64,000 bases of DNA from NCBI RefSeq assembly GCF_009857605.1, contig NZ_WWCT01000002.1, forward strand, positions 186,001 to 250,000. The letters run 5' to 3'. Below the pieces are notes generated by a model. It made no database searches, was not told the DNA's origin, and worked only from the letters and a program-made list of their open reading frames with translations. Position 1 is the first letter of the stretch. Each line of letters opens with the position of its first letter. Below are positions 38,617 to 47,556 of the stretch, piece after piece. The translations under genes and the position numbers were made by a program. Source of the DNA: Duganella levis (GTDB lineage Bacteria > Pseudomonadota > Gammaproteobacteria > Burkholderiales > Burkholderiaceae_D).

Positions 38617-40689
38617 TCAGGCGATATTGTCGGCGCCGGGTGCGCCGAACAGTTGCTGCTTGAGGAGGTGCAGCTGGTCGCGCACTTGCGCGGCCTTTTC
38701 GAATTCCAGATTCTTCGCGTGATCCAGCATGGCTTTCTCCAGCCGCTTGATCTCCTTGCTGATCTGCTTCTCGCTCATCGACTCGTACTTGGCCGCTTCT
38801 TGCGCCACCTCGCGCACTTCCTTAGCGTCCTTCTCGCTGTAGACGCCGTCGATCATGTCCTTGATGATCTTCTTCACGCCGCGCGGCACGATACCGTTGG
38901 CTTCATTGAAGGCGATCTGCTTGGCGCGCCGACGCTCGGTCTCGCCGATGGCGCGCTCCATCGAGTCGGTCATGCGGTCCGCGTACAGAATCGCGACGCC
39001 GTTCAGGTTACGCGCCGCGCGGCCGATGGTCTGAATCAGCGAGCGATCGGAACGCAGGAAGCCTTCCTTGTCCGCGTCCAGAATCGCCACTAGCGACACC
39101 TCCGGCAAGTCCAGGCCTTCGCGCAGCAAGTTAATCCCGACCAGCACATCAAAGGTGCCGATGCGCAGGTCGCGCAGCAGTTCCACGCGCTCCACGGTTT
39201 CGATATCGCTGTGCAGGTAGCGCACTTTGATGCCGTGATCGCTCAGGTACTCGGTCAGCTGTTCGGACATGCGCTTGGTCAGCGTGGTCACCAGCACGCG
39301 CTCGTTCTTGGCGACGCGGTCGGTGATCTCGGACATCAGGTCGTCCACCTGCGACAGGGCAGGGCGCACGATCACCAGCGGGTCCACCAGGCCGGTCGGT
39401 CGCACCACTTGCTCCACCACCTGGTCGGCATGCGTCTTCTCGTACTCGGCCGGCGTGGCGGAGACAAAGATGGTCTGCCGCATCTTGCCCTCGAATTCCT
39501 CGAACTTGAGCGGGCGGTTGTCCAGCGCCGATGGCAGGCGGAAGCCGTAGTCCACCAGGTTAGTCTTGCGCGAGCGGTCGCCGTTGTACATGGCGCTCAA
39601 CTGGCCCACCAGCACGTGCGACTCGTCCATGAACATCAGCGCGTCTTTTGGCAGATAGTCCACCAGCGTTGGCGGCGGTTCGCCCGGCATGGCGCCGCTG
39701 AGGTGACGCGAGTAGTTCTCGATGCCTTTGGTGAAGCCGATTTCCGCCATCATCTCCAGATCGAAGCGCGTGCGCTGTTCCAGGCGCTGCTCTTCAATCA
39801 GCTTGTTCTCCTTGCGGAAGAACTCCAGGCGCTCACGCAGCTCCAGCTTGATGGTCTCGATCGCGCGCAGCACGGTGGAGCGCGGCGTCACATAGTGTGA
39901 GCCGGGATACACGGTGAAGCGCGGGATCTTCTGCTTGACGCGGCCGGTCAGCGGATCGAACAGCTGGATCGATTCCAGCTCGTCGTCCCACAACTCCAGG
40001 CGCACCGCCAGGTCCGCATTCTCGGCCGGGAAGATGTCGAGCGTATCGCCGCGTACGCGGAAGGTGCCGCGGCCGAAGTCCACTTCATTGCGCGTGTACT
40101 GCATCTGGATCAGGCGCGCGATGATGTCGCGTTGCGACACGCGGTCCTTCTGGCGCAAGGTCAGGATCATCTGGTGGTATTCGTTCGGATTACCGATACC
40201 GTAGATGGCCGACACGGTCGCCACGATCACCACGTCGCGCCGCTCCATCAGCGACTTGGTGCACGACAGGCGCATTTGCTCGATGTGCTCATTGATGGAC
40301 GAGTCCTTTTCAATGAACAGGTCGCGCTGTGGCACGTAGGCTTCCGGCTGATAGTAATCGTAGTAGGAGACGAAGTATTCAACCGCGTTCTCCGGGAAGA
40401 ATTCGCGGAACTCCGAGTACAGCTGCGCCGCCAGCGTCTTGTTCGGCGCGAACACGATAGCGGGACGGCCCTTGCGGGCGATCACGTTGGCCATCGTGTA
40501 GGTCTTGCCGGAACCGGTCACGCCCAGCAGCGTCTGAAAGAACAGGCCGTCGTCGATGCCTTCGCACAGTTGATCGATCGCCACGGGCTGGTCGCCGGCG
40601 GGCGGGAAGGGCTGGTGCAATTTGAAAGGCGAATCGGGGAACGTCACCACGGTTGCCTTGGGGAATTCTGCTACAGGTAAATCAGCCAT
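38617..40689 (-). CDS. uvrB: Excinuclease ABC subunit B
   Basis: 690 residues. DNA damage-verification helicase of nucleotide excision repair. Walker A GVTGSGKT (~58-65), beta-hairpin region with [15 protein letters not shown] motif, helicase motif [27 protein letters not shown] and TIGRAARN are all seen. The C-terminal UVR motif that binds UvrC covers ~650-685. Length is normal. It is divergent from the aminotransferase gene across a 114-base gap. Confidence 0.98.
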   Translation of the reverse strand: MADLPVAEFPKATVVTFPDSPFKLHQPFPPAGDQPVAIDQLCEGIDDGLFFQTLLGVTGSGKTYTMANVIARKGRPAIVFAPNKTLAAQLYSEFREFFPENAVEYFVSYYDYYQPEAYVPQRDLFIEKDSSINEHIEQMRLSCTKSLMERRDVVIVATVSAIYGIGNPNEYHQMILTLRQKDRVSQRDIIARLIQMQYTRNEVDFGRGTFRVRGDTLDIFPAENADLAVRLELWDDELESIQLFDPLTGRVKQKIPRFTVYPGSHYVTPRSTVLRAIETIKLELRERLEFFRKENKLIEEQRLEQRTRFDLEMMAEIGFTKGIENYSRHLSGAMPGEPPPTLVDYLPKDALMFMDESHVLVGQLSAMYNGDRSRKTNLVDYGFRLPSALDNRPLKFEEFEGKMRQTIFVSATPAEYEKTHADQVVEQVVRPTGLVDPLVIVRPALSQVDDLMSEITDRVAKNERVLVTTLTKRMSEQLTEYLSDHGIKVRYLHSDIETVERVELLRDLRIGTFDVLVGINLLREGLDLPEVSLVAILDADKEGFLRSDRSLIQTIGRAARNLNGVAILYADRMTDSMERAIGETERRRAKQIAFNEANGIVPRGVKKIIKDMIDGVYSEKDAKEVREVAQEAAKYESMSEKQISKEIKRLEKAMLDHAKNLEFEKAAQVRDQLHLLKQQLFGAPGADNIA

Positions 40690-40803
40690 CGTGCTCAGAC
40701 CTTTGTTAGAATAATGGCCTGCCAGCGGCCTGAAGTCGGTATTTTAGGGGCGCTGTCTATACATCTCTGCTGCGAACCGCTTCCAATCGAATCCAATCTT
40801 ATC

Positions 40804-42000
40804 ATGACGAATCCTAGCTTGTTCAGCGCCATCGACATGGCACCACGCGACCCTATCCTGGGTATTACCGAGGCGTTCAACGCCGACATCAACCAGAACA
40901 AAATCAATCTGGGTGTTGGTGTTTATTATGACGACAACGGTAAGGTGCCTCTGCTATCGTGCGTACAGAAAGCGGAAGAAATCCTGATCGCCACGCCAGC
41001 GCCGCGCACCTACCTGCCGATCGAAGGTCTGGCAGCCTACGACAAGGCAGTGCAAGAGCTGGTATTTGGCGCCGATAGCGCCGTAATTCAAGAGAAGCGC
41101 GCAGTTACTGTGCAAGCCATCGGCGGCACCGGCGCCCTGAAGATCGGCGCCGACTTCCTGAAGCGCTTCGCGCCGGACGCCGAAGTCTATATCAGCGACC
41201 CAAGCTGGGAAAATCACCGCGCGCTGTTTGAAAGCGCCGGTTTCAAAGTCAACAACTACGCTTACTTCGACGCGGCTACCCACGGCGTCAACTTCGCCGG
41301 CATGATCGCCGACCTGAAAGCCATGCCGCGCGGCGCCATCGTGCTGCTGCACGCCTGCTGCCACAACCCGACCGGCGCCGACCTGACTGCGGACCAGTGG
41401 ACCGAAGTCATCGGCACCATCAGCTCGGGCGGCCTGGTGCCGTTCCTGGACATGGCTTACCAGGGCTTTGGCGCCGGCATCGCGGAAGACGGCGAAGTGG
41501 TGCGCCGCTTCGCTGCCACCGGCGGTCCGCTGCTGGTGTCGAATTCGTTCTCCAAATCATTCTCGCTGTACGGCGAGCGCGTCGGTGCGCTGAGCGTGGT
41601 GGCGGCGTCGGCTGACGAAGCGGCCCGCCTGATGTCGCAACTGAAGCGCGTGGTGCGCACCAACTACTCGAATCCGCCGGTACACGGCGGCAAAGTTGTG
41701 GCGACCGTGCTGACCACGCCGGAACTGCGTCAGCTGTGGGAAGACGAGCTGGCCGGCATGCGCGTGCGCATCAAGGAAATGCGCGAAGCGTTCGTGCAAA
41801 AGCTGGCTGCCAAAGGCCACGACTTCGCCTTCGTGCGCGACCAGATCGGCATGTTCTCGTACTCGGGCCTGAACAAGGCGCAAGTGGAGCAGCTGCGGGC
41901 GGAATCGATCTACGCGGTGGATACCGGTCGCATCTGCGTGGCGGCGTTGAATTCGCGCAATATCGACATCGTTATTGACGCCATCGCTAAAGTGCTCTAA
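40804..42000 (+). CDS. Class I aromatic/aspartate aminotransferase
   Basis: 398 residues from the ATG at 40804; an in-frame upstream ATG would add a meaningless 30 residues. PLP-dependent enzyme of the AspC/TyrB group: SNSFSKSFSLYGERVG holds the PLP Lys (K251), HACCHNPTGADLT is the central motif, and the late VARTGRICVA-like DTGRICVAALN carries the substrate-carboxylate Arg. It interconverts aspartate or aromatic amino acids with their keto acids; the exact preference cannot be judged. Divergent from uvrB, a common betaproteobacterial arrangement. Confidence 0.93.
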   Translation: MTNPSLFSAIDMAPRDPILGITEAFNADINQNKINLGVGVYYDDNGKVPLLSCVQKAEEILIATPAPRTYLPIEGLAAYDKAVQELVFGADSAVIQEKRAVTVQAIGGTGALKIGADFLKRFAPDAEVYISDPSWENHRALFESAGFKVNNYAYFDAATHGVNFAGMIADLKAMPRGAIVLLHACCHNPTGADLTADQWTEVIGTISSGGLVPFLDMAYQGFGAGIAEDGEVVRRFAATGGPLLVSNSFSKSFSLYGERVGALSVVAASADEAARLMSQLKRVVRTNYSNPPVHGGKVVATVLTTPELRQLWEDELAGMRVRIKEMREAFVQKLAAKGHDFAFVRDQIGMFSYSGLNKAQVEQLRAESIYAVDTGRICVAALNSRNIDIVIDAIAKVL

Positions 42001-42077
42001 AATCTTGTTTCTTCGCGCTGCGTTGTAAGGCGCAAAGCGAAGTAAGGGCAACATGAAATACCGCAGTAAATCGCATC

Positions 42078-42106
42078 TTGCTGATGTGAAAGAAACAGTA
42101 TAAAAT
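42078..42106 (+). promoter_or_regulatory. Promoter of first tRNA-Asn
   Basis: TTGCTG at 42078-42083, 17-base spacer, TAAAAT at 42101-42106. The expected start lies within a few bases of the tRNA at 42118. Confidence 0.7.
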
Positions 42107-42117
42107 GTTGCCTCTAT

Positions 42118-42193
42118 TCCCTGATAGCTCAGTTGGTAGAGCGACGGACTGTTAATCCGCAGGTCCCTGGTTCGAGTCCAGGTCGGGGAGCCA
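42118..42193 (+). tRNA. tRNA-Asn (GTT), copy 1
   Basis: Cloverleaf folds by eye: acceptor TCCCTGA with TCGGGGA, D arm GCTC/GAGC, anticodon loop CTGTTAA (anticodon GTT) and T arm with GGTTCGAGTCC. CCA is encoded at 42191-42193. Followed by a terminator. Identical to three other copies in this window. Confidence 0.98.
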
Positions 42194-42200
42194 GAATACT

Positions 42201-42230
42201 AAAAGCCCAATCTTTCGAGGTTGGGCTTTT
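42201..42230 (+). terminator. Terminator after tRNA-Asn copy 1
   Basis: Ten-base stem (42201-42210 with 42221-42230), its 3' arm ending in T4 and followed by TA. The same GCCCAA/TTGGGC core reappears after copy 4. Confidence 0.85.
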
Positions 42231-42248
42231 TACATTTGAGTGATTGAT

Positions 42249-42497
42249 ATGGAAAACAACGATCAGCGTTACCTGGTTCAACAGAACAAAATCAGCGACG
42301 GCGACATGAAACCGCCGGTATTCGCCAAGGTCATGCGCAGTAAAGAGGGCGTGTTTGAAGGCGTCTCCTTTATCAAGAATAAAGAAAAAGCCACCGTGAT
42401 GACCATCGCGGAAGCCGAGGAGGCGATTGCCTGGGCCACCAAAAAGAAGCCGGGCGCACAGGAATACGCTACCAAGATCATCTGCCTGGGGCAGTAA
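42249..42497 (+). CDS. Small protein of unknown function
   Basis: 82 residues from the ATG at 42249. Contains DMKPPVFAKVMRSKEGVFEG and a KEKATVMTIAEAEEAIAWATKKKPG segment, soluble and charged, no signal or membrane helix. I do not recognise a family. It lies between tRNA-Asn copies 1 and 2. Its composition and codon use look like the host genes, which supports it being real. Confidence 0.65.
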   Translation: MENNDQRYLVQQNKISDGDMKPPVFAKVMRSKEGVFEGVSFIKNKEKATVMTIAEAEEAIAWATKKKPGAQEYATKIICLGQ

Positions 42498-42531
42498 GCT
42501 GAATCGGGCTAAAAAAAACCTGTTTTAGCTC

Positions 42532-42560
42532 TAGGCAAATCGGCTTCTGACCGATACAAT
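42532..42560 (+). promoter_or_regulatory. Promoter of tRNA-Asn copies 2-3
   Basis: TAGGCA at 42532-42537, 17-base spacer, TACAAT at 42555-42560. Copy 3 lies 20 bases after copy 2, so they are probably cotranscribed. Confidence 0.6.
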
Positions 42561-42572
42561 TCTGGCCTCAAT

Positions 42573-42648
42573 TCCCTGATAGCTCAGTTGGTAGAGCGAC
42601 GGACTGTTAATCCGCAGGTCCCTGGTTCGAGTCCAGGTCGGGGAGCCA
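42573..42648 (+). tRNA. tRNA-Asn (GTT), copy 2
   Basis: Identical over all 76 bases to copy 1, with encoded CCA. No terminator follows it; copy 3 begins 20 bases later. Confidence 0.98.
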
Positions 42649-42668
42649 CAATTTAGAAGCAGTACAAT

Positions 42669-42744
42669 TCCCTGATAGCTCAGTTGGTAGAGCGACGGAC
42701 TGTTAATCCGCAGGTCCCTGGTTCGAGTCCAGGTCGGGGAGCCA
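42669..42744 (+). tRNA. tRNA-Asn (GTT), copy 3
   Basis: Identical to copies 1 and 2, with encoded CCA. A second TACAAT lies directly before it, a duplicate of the upstream -10. Confidence 0.98.
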
Positions 42745-42761
42745 GAATTTTAGTAGTACAG

Positions 42762-42801
42762 AAAAAGGGGTTACACGTTTCAGCGTGTAGCCCCTTTTTT
42801 T
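42762..42801 (+). terminator. Terminator after tRNA-Asn copies 2-3
   Basis: Long stem (42762-42777 pairing with the segment starting at 42784, one G-T pair) and a T7 run at 42795-42801. Confidence 0.9.
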
Positions 42802-42885
42802 GTCTCCAAGTCTACTCTTGACTCCGTCTTTTGATTTGTCTCAAGCACCACAGGGCGTTTTGTTGATGTGCATTTCTTAATTAAC

Positions 42886-42930
42886 TGTACTAACAAATTA
42901 TTCTTGTTGCTCTAATTTTTTGTTAGTACA
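42886..42930 (+). promoter_or_regulatory. Operator and candidate promoter of the RelE/BrnA pair
   Basis: A perfect 12-base inverted repeat, TGTACTAACAAA at 42886-42897 and its complement at 42919-42930, ends nine bases before the toxin ATG. A TTGTTG (42904-42909), 17-base spacer and TACACT (42927-42932) lie within it. If used, transcription would start about at the ATG, giving a leaderless or nearly leaderless message. Such repeats are typical of ribbon-helix-helix antitoxin binding sites. Confidence 0.65.
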
Positions 42931-42939
42931 CTAAATTAA

Positions 42940-43260
42940 ATGCTGACCGTCATAGAGACGCCCGAATTCATTGCTTCCGCTCGCGCGATATTGTCCGATC
43001 CGGAGCGTATTGCGTTCATCGACTGGATCGCTGAACATCCTTTAGCCGGTGATGTGATCCCAGGCGTAGGCGGGCTGCGCAAGGTTCGCTGGGCGCGAAA
43101 AGGTATTGGCAAGCGCGGTGGCGCGCGCGTGATTTACTTCACGCGTCTTGCCAGCGGAGAACTGGTGCTGCTATTCGCATACGCCAAGGCTAAGTTCGAT
43201 AACCTGCGACCGGAATTCCTGTTGAGGTTGAAGGAGAAATTTGATGAACAAGCGAACTAA
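42940..43260 (+). CDS. RelE/ParE-superfamily toxin
   Basis: 106 residues of the RelE/HigB-like mRNA interferase fold (COG4737-type): FIDWIAEHPLAGDVIPGVGGLRKVRW, then basic KGIGKRGGARVIYFTR and VLLFAYAKAKFDNL. The conserved Arg-Val-Ile-Tyr-Phe strand is present. It precedes its presumed antitoxin, the less common toxin-first order, with a 17-base overlap. Expected to cleave mRNA on the ribosome; unproven here. Confidence 0.85.
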   Translation: MLTVIETPEFIASARAILSDPERIAFIDWIAEHPLAGDVIPGVGGLRKVRWARKGIGKRGGARVIYFTRLASGELVLLFAYAKAKFDNLRPEFLLRLKEKFDEQAN

Positions 43261-43537
43261 GCAAGCAATTGATCCGGAAATGGTCGAGTTTGAGGATGCG
43301 CTGCTGCGAAGCCTGGATCAGGTTATGCGTGGCGAGGGGCGAGTGACCACTGCGCAAGAGATCGCCGCTCGTCGTGGCCGTCCCCTTGGGAGCGTCAAAG
43401 CCAAGCCCAAAGTGGCCACCACTATTCGTTTTGATCAAGACGTGCTCGACGCGCTGAAGGCAAGTGGGCGGGGATGGCAAACACGGGTGAACGAGGCCAT
43501 TAGGGAGTGGCTGTCTCAACAATCAAAGACGAATTGA
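43244..43537 (+). CDS. BrnA/DUF4415-type ribbon-helix-helix antitoxin
   Basis: 97 residues from the ATG at 43244 with AGGAG seven bases upstream. The C-terminal RHH region reads VATTIRFDQDVLDALKASG then GWQTRVNEAIREWL, the DUF4415/BrnA pattern that binds operator DNA. The N-terminal half probably wraps the toxin. It overlaps the toxin end. It likely represses its own promoter through the inverted repeat upstream. Confidence 0.85.
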   Translation: MNKRTKQAIDPEMVEFEDALLRSLDQVMRGEGRVTTAQEIAARRGRPLGSVKAKPKVATTIRFDQDVLDALKASGRGWQTRVNEAIREWLSQQSKTN

Positions 43538-43611
43538 TCGTGTAGCGATGAAAGCCGGCTTGTTGAACAAGGGCCGGAGAAAAGTCAGATACCTTTCGCC
43601 GGCCATAGAGC

Positions 43612-46212
43612 TTACTGCCAGGCGGCCGCAGTCCAGTCGCTCCACACTTTCAGGCGAGCCGGTTCGGCGCCCATTTGCGTGGCTTTCCAGATACCGTATT
43701 GCTCGGTCTGCTCTGTGGTGGTCTGGTACAGCGCGTTCGACACCATGAAGTGCGTGCCGTCGCTGTACGTGCCCAGCGGACTCCTGGCTTGATCCAGGCA
43801 GTAGCGGAAGCCGGCCACGTTCTCCGGCTCGTTCAGCTGCGTATTGTTTGGATCGCAGCGGCGCCAGGCGCTCAGCGGCTGCTGGGTGTACAGCATGTTG
43901 AACTGCTGGATCGCGCCGTTCACCGTTTTCAAATACAGTCCCGGTTGCAGGTCGTCGAGGAAACGGTACTTCGAGGGATTGATGCCGTCACGGTTGGCGT
44001 TGTCCAGGAAGTTGGTGGTGGTCAGGTGTTTGGCAACCTGTGCGCGGCCGTAACGGCCCTCGTTGGCGAACAGGTCGGGCTGGTTCGGATCGTACAGCAC
44101 CAAGTCGTTGTTGACGTATTGCGCCGACTTGATGCGCGCCTGTAGCAGGCGCACGAAGTGGCTGTCCTGCAGCGCCTTGGCGGACGGCGTGGCCGCGCCG
44201 ACCTTGTTGGCGATGTATTCGTCAAACGCGGTCAGGTACGGCCAGTCCATCGGGAAATTAACCCAGCCGCTCTGGCCGCCCGGATTGACTGTCATCTGCA
44301 ACTGATACCACTGGTTGCTGCGGTAGTAGGAGGCGACGATGTTGTCGGCTTCCCACGCGGTGTACCACTCGCGGGTGACGTTGCCGGAGGCGTCCTTGTC
44401 CGCCTGGTACACCATGTGCGGCGCCAGGAAGAACAGGCTGACGGTGTTGAATGGCCAGCCATGCGCCTCGCCGCGGCCTTTCCAGGCGCCGGTGGTCTTG
44501 TCCTTGTCGCCGATGAACCAGGTCTGGTTGCCTTCCAGCGAATAATCCTGGGCCAGTTCCCATTGCTTGACAGCGTTCCAGTGCAGCAGGCTGGCTACGG
44601 AGCGTTCGATGAAGGCGTTGGTGGTGAAGGCGCCGGGCTTGCCGGCCGCCATGGTGGCGCTTGAGGCCAGCGATTGCAGGTGCGCCGCGCCGATCTGCGC
44701 GCCGTAGACGCCGCTGCTGGCGATGTGGTCGCCGCGGCCGCCGCCGAGGAAGGCGTAGCCGTCCCAGCCGGTGACATTGATCATGGCGTTGATCTGCACG
44801 CGCAGGTCAGGAATCAGATGGCTCCAGTCGGCCAGATTGCCGTTCGGATTTTTGTTTTTCTGGAACCATTCAATCAGATTCTGGTAGCGGCCGTTGGGAT
44901 TTTGCAGGCCGTTGCTCGGATACGTGATGCCGTTGGTGAAACCGCTGCCGTCGGCCTGCGTCGGCCAGACGTCCAGCGGGTGTATGGTCGGCAGCCAGGC
45001 GTTCCAATCGGGGAACTGCATGGCGATCGCGGTTTCGCGGGCGTTCATGGTGGCGTTGGGATTCATCACTTTGTCGACGTCGGCTTGCGTCAGCGACAGC
45101 GGCGCGTCCAGCGGTTTGCCGAACAGCGCCTTGACGGCGTCCGCCGGTGTGTTCAGTACAGCTTCCAGGCCGGCGCCGGCCGCCCAGCGCGTGGCGCAAT
45201 CGGCCGTGCTGCAATCGAGGCCGGGACCGGGCTGGTACGGCGGATTCCACGGCCGCGCCTTGTCGACATAGGCGACGTTCTGCAACGAGGAGCGCAGGAA
45301 GGCGGCAATCTGCTTGCCCTGCGTTTCCGTCAGGCCGTGGAAGCGGCTGCGCTGCACGATGGCGTTATTGGAATAGTTAAAGTATTGCAGGTCGCGCCCG
45401 TTGTCCGCGTGGCACGAGGCGCAGGCCGCCTGTAGCTTGCGCGTGACGATGGCCGACTTGGCGATCTTGCCGTGCGCGTACCACAGCGCTTTGCCGGCTG
45501 CGGCGTCGGCCGCCGTGATGGCGCTGGCGTCGCGTTCGCTCAGCGGGTCGAAGCGTTGAATCGTAGTGCTGTCGACCTGCGTGGCGCCGGCGTCTTGCAG
45601 TTGCAGGTTGAGCACGCGGTAGCCGTTCGATTCGCCATCGGTGCCGTTGAAGCGGAACTGGATGCGGTTGGTGCTCGGCAGCGCTACCAGCCGCGCGCGC
45701 GTGGCGGCGTCCAGCGGCAGGGTGATGCGGGTGGTGTAGAAGCCGCCGTTGACGCCGCCGTGCAGGCGCTCATCGTCGGCCAGCGTGACGTTGGCATCGG
45801 TGATGTCAATCCATGGCGTGTTGGAGGTGGTGGCTGCGCCGCCCAGCACGCGCACGCTGGCTTTGATCTTGGCCGGCAGGGCGGTGGTTTTTTCAAATTC
45901 CGGCGCCGAGTAGAAGCCACAGCGGTGGCACTGGAACCACAGCTGGGCGACGCTGCCGAGTTGGCTGGCGTCAACGCCCAGCTGGGCTTCGGCGATGACC
46001 GGCTTGGCAGGTGTGCCGGCGCCGAGCACTTCCAGCGGCAGGGTGAGGGTGTTGGCAGCGCTGGCGCTGATCCGGCCCATGCTCAGTACGGTTTTCCTGG
46101 CGCTGCTGTCGTTCTGGGTATCGGTGCTGCCACCGCAGGCGGCAAGGATGGCGGCGAGGCTGATGGCAGAGGCGAGCTTGAGGCTGTGCCAATTGTGTCG
46201 AAATGTTGTCAT
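43612..46212 (-). CDS. Large mono-heme cytochrome c-type lipoprotein of unknown function
   Basis: 866 residues. Lipobox LAAC gives lipidated Cys26. A single c-type heme motif C264-A-S-C267-H268 sits in a short cytochrome-like region (KALWYAHGKIAKSAIVTRK before it). Cys also occur earlier as CHRCG (~94-98) and at CSTADCATRW. The last ~500 residues have no motif I can place and are rich in Trp, Tyr and Asn, suggesting a large carbohydrate- or substrate-binding fold. An envelope redox enzyme is an inference. It stands alone, convergent with the toxin-antitoxin pair and divergent from the DUF3334 gene. Confidence 0.85.
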   Translation of the reverse strand: MTTFRHNWHSLKLASAISLAAILAACGGSTDTQNDSSARKTVLSMGRISASAANTLTLPLEVLGAGTPAKPVIAEAQLGVDASQLGSVAQLWFQCHRCGFYSAPEFEKTTALPAKIKASVRVLGGAATTSNTPWIDITDANVTLADDERLHGGVNGGFYTTRITLPLDAATRARLVALPSTNRIQFRFNGTDGESNGYRVLNLQLQDAGATQVDSTTIQRFDPLSERDASAITAADAAAGKALWYAHGKIAKSAIVTRKLQAACASCHADNGRDLQYFNYSNNAIVQRSRFHGLTETQGKQIAAFLRSSLQNVAYVDKARPWNPPYQPGPGLDCSTADCATRWAAGAGLEAVLNTPADAVKALFGKPLDAPLSLTQADVDKVMNPNATMNARETAIAMQFPDWNAWLPTIHPLDVWPTQADGSGFTNGITYPSNGLQNPNGRYQNLIEWFQKNKNPNGNLADWSHLIPDLRVQINAMINVTGWDGYAFLGGGRGDHIASSGVYGAQIGAAHLQSLASSATMAAGKPGAFTTNAFIERSVASLLHWNAVKQWELAQDYSLEGNQTWFIGDKDKTTGAWKGRGEAHGWPFNTVSLFFLAPHMVYQADKDASGNVTREWYTAWEADNIVASYYRSNQWYQLQMTVNPGGQSGWVNFPMDWPYLTAFDEYIANKVGAATPSAKALQDSHFVRLLQARIKSAQYVNNDLVLYDPNQPDLFANEGRYGRAQVAKHLTTTNFLDNANRDGINPSKYRFLDDLQPGLYLKTVNGAIQQFNMLYTQQPLSAWRRCDPNNTQLNEPENVAGFRYCLDQARSPLGTYSDGTHFMVSNALYQTTTEQTEQYGIWKATQMGAEPARLKVWSDWTAAAWQ

Positions 46213-46475
46213 GGCGATTCCGGTGAAGTGGTTGCAGACTGTTGCTTAACAGGTATTGCGTCGCAGATGCTACCGGAATTCACTTGTCAATTGTAAAGTG
46301 TGGTCTCTGTCATAAGGCCATGTCGAAGCGTTCAAAGATTTTGCATTTTTGCACCGAAAGTTCACAAAACACACGATTCAGGTAGACGAGAATCTTGCAC
46401 CTCGGTATTCTGAATCTGATTTCCGCCAGAGAGCGGAATGCGTTTTCATCTAAAGAAAGTAACAGAGGTAGAAAT

Positions 46476-47168
46476 ATGAGCGGCGAAAACGAAGCGATTG
46501 TCTACGGCACGGAAGACTTGTTGTCGAGTCTGTGCAACTCGGTCACCCGGGTGCTGAATGTGGCAATGCAAAGCAAGGTGAATTATTCCGGCATGGTGCA
46601 GCGGATTACCAAGGTCGGCCTGAAGCCCGACATCGGCTGTTTCGTGCTGTTTGACGGCGGCTTTACCGGCCTGGTGGTGCTGAATTTTGCCGCCGACACG
46701 GCGATGGAAATCTACGAGCGCTACATGCTGCACATGGGCATGCCAAAGTCGGAACTGGCCAGTTCGCACACGTCGGACGAAGTGTCCAACATCCTCGGCG
46801 AGCTGATGAACCAGATCGTCGGTGACTTCACCGGCAAGATCCGCCGTGAACTGCAAACCAACATCACGCAGAATCAGCCGAAAATGCTGGTGCTGAACAA
46901 GCAGATCGTGCTCAGCGTCGACACCCCGCTGGACCGCCCGGAAATGCGCCGCGTCAGCTTCTACACCGAGAAGAGCAACATCTTCTACCTGGAACTGGCG
47001 ATCGACCGCACCGAGTTCATCCGTCTGCACGATTTCGATTCCAGCGAAATCAGCGATCCGGATGCGCTGCTGGATCAGGAGCGCGACAGCCAGAAGTCGG
47101 CCAGCGCGCCGGCGGTGTCGTCCGCCGATGACGAAGCCGACGAATTGCTCAAGTCGCTCGGCATGTAA
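46476..47168 (+). CDS. DUF3334-family protein (CheX/CheC-like)
   Basis: 230 residues from the ATG at 46476 with AGAGG upstream. Family core: DLLSSLCNSVTRVLN, KPDIGCFVLFDGGFTGLVVLNF and TSDEVSNILGELMNQIVGDFTGKI, the last resembling the CheX/CheC phosphatase active-site helix (ExxN). The C-terminal 25 residues are acidic and Ser-rich, ending LLKSLGM. CheX-like proteins remove phosphate from CheY; whether DUF3334 does so is not established. No chemotaxis gene is next to it, but a chemoreceptor gene lies ~12 kb downstream. Confidence 0.85.
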   Translation: MSGENEAIVYGTEDLLSSLCNSVTRVLNVAMQSKVNYSGMVQRITKVGLKPDIGCFVLFDGGFTGLVVLNFAADTAMEIYERYMLHMGMPKSELASSHTSDEVSNILGELMNQIVGDFTGKIRRELQTNITQNQPKMLVLNKQIVLSVDTPLDRPEMRRVSFYTEKSNIFYLELAIDRTEFIRLHDFDSSEISDPDALLDQERDSQKSASAPAVSSADDEADELLKSLGM

Positions 47169-47556
47169 CTCCTTCCCACCACGGCCAGCCTTCGCTGGCC
47201 GTGCGTCATTTGCGCAACAGCGCAGCCGCCATATCTCCCCGTCAAGCTTATCTAACGCACCACATTGTGGACGACGCGACACGCGTAAACCACTGAATAT
47301 TCAGTTATTGCATATGCTTAACCGAATTTCTAACAGTTAATTTGGTTTTAGATATATTCAGCTTGCAATACCCACTATCAATCAAAGAAAATATCGCCTT
47401 TCAAAAAAGTCAGTGCACTATTGCTAGTTTCCGCAACGGCGTAGAGGCCTTGCGCTACCACGATCACGACAGATGGCCGGGTAGTGACCAAACAAAAGAG
47501 AAAGCAGGAGACAACTGTTTCTAACTCTTTGCACTACATTTAAATCGGGAAATTGA
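47169..47556. other. Intergenic region with a stem-loop
   Basis: 388 bases without a gene. A nine-base perfect stem (47180-47188 with 47195-47203) follows the DUF3334 stop but lacks a T tract, so it may be a weak terminator or 3' stabiliser. The rest is AT-rich and likely holds the TonB-receptor promoter, which I could not define. Short frames here show no family features. Confidence 0.6.

Noticed and set aside
42118..42744. Regular repeats suggesting a CRISPR-like array
   Set aside because: The repeats are full tRNA-Asn genes with promoters, CCA ends and terminators. No CRISPR array was seen in the window.
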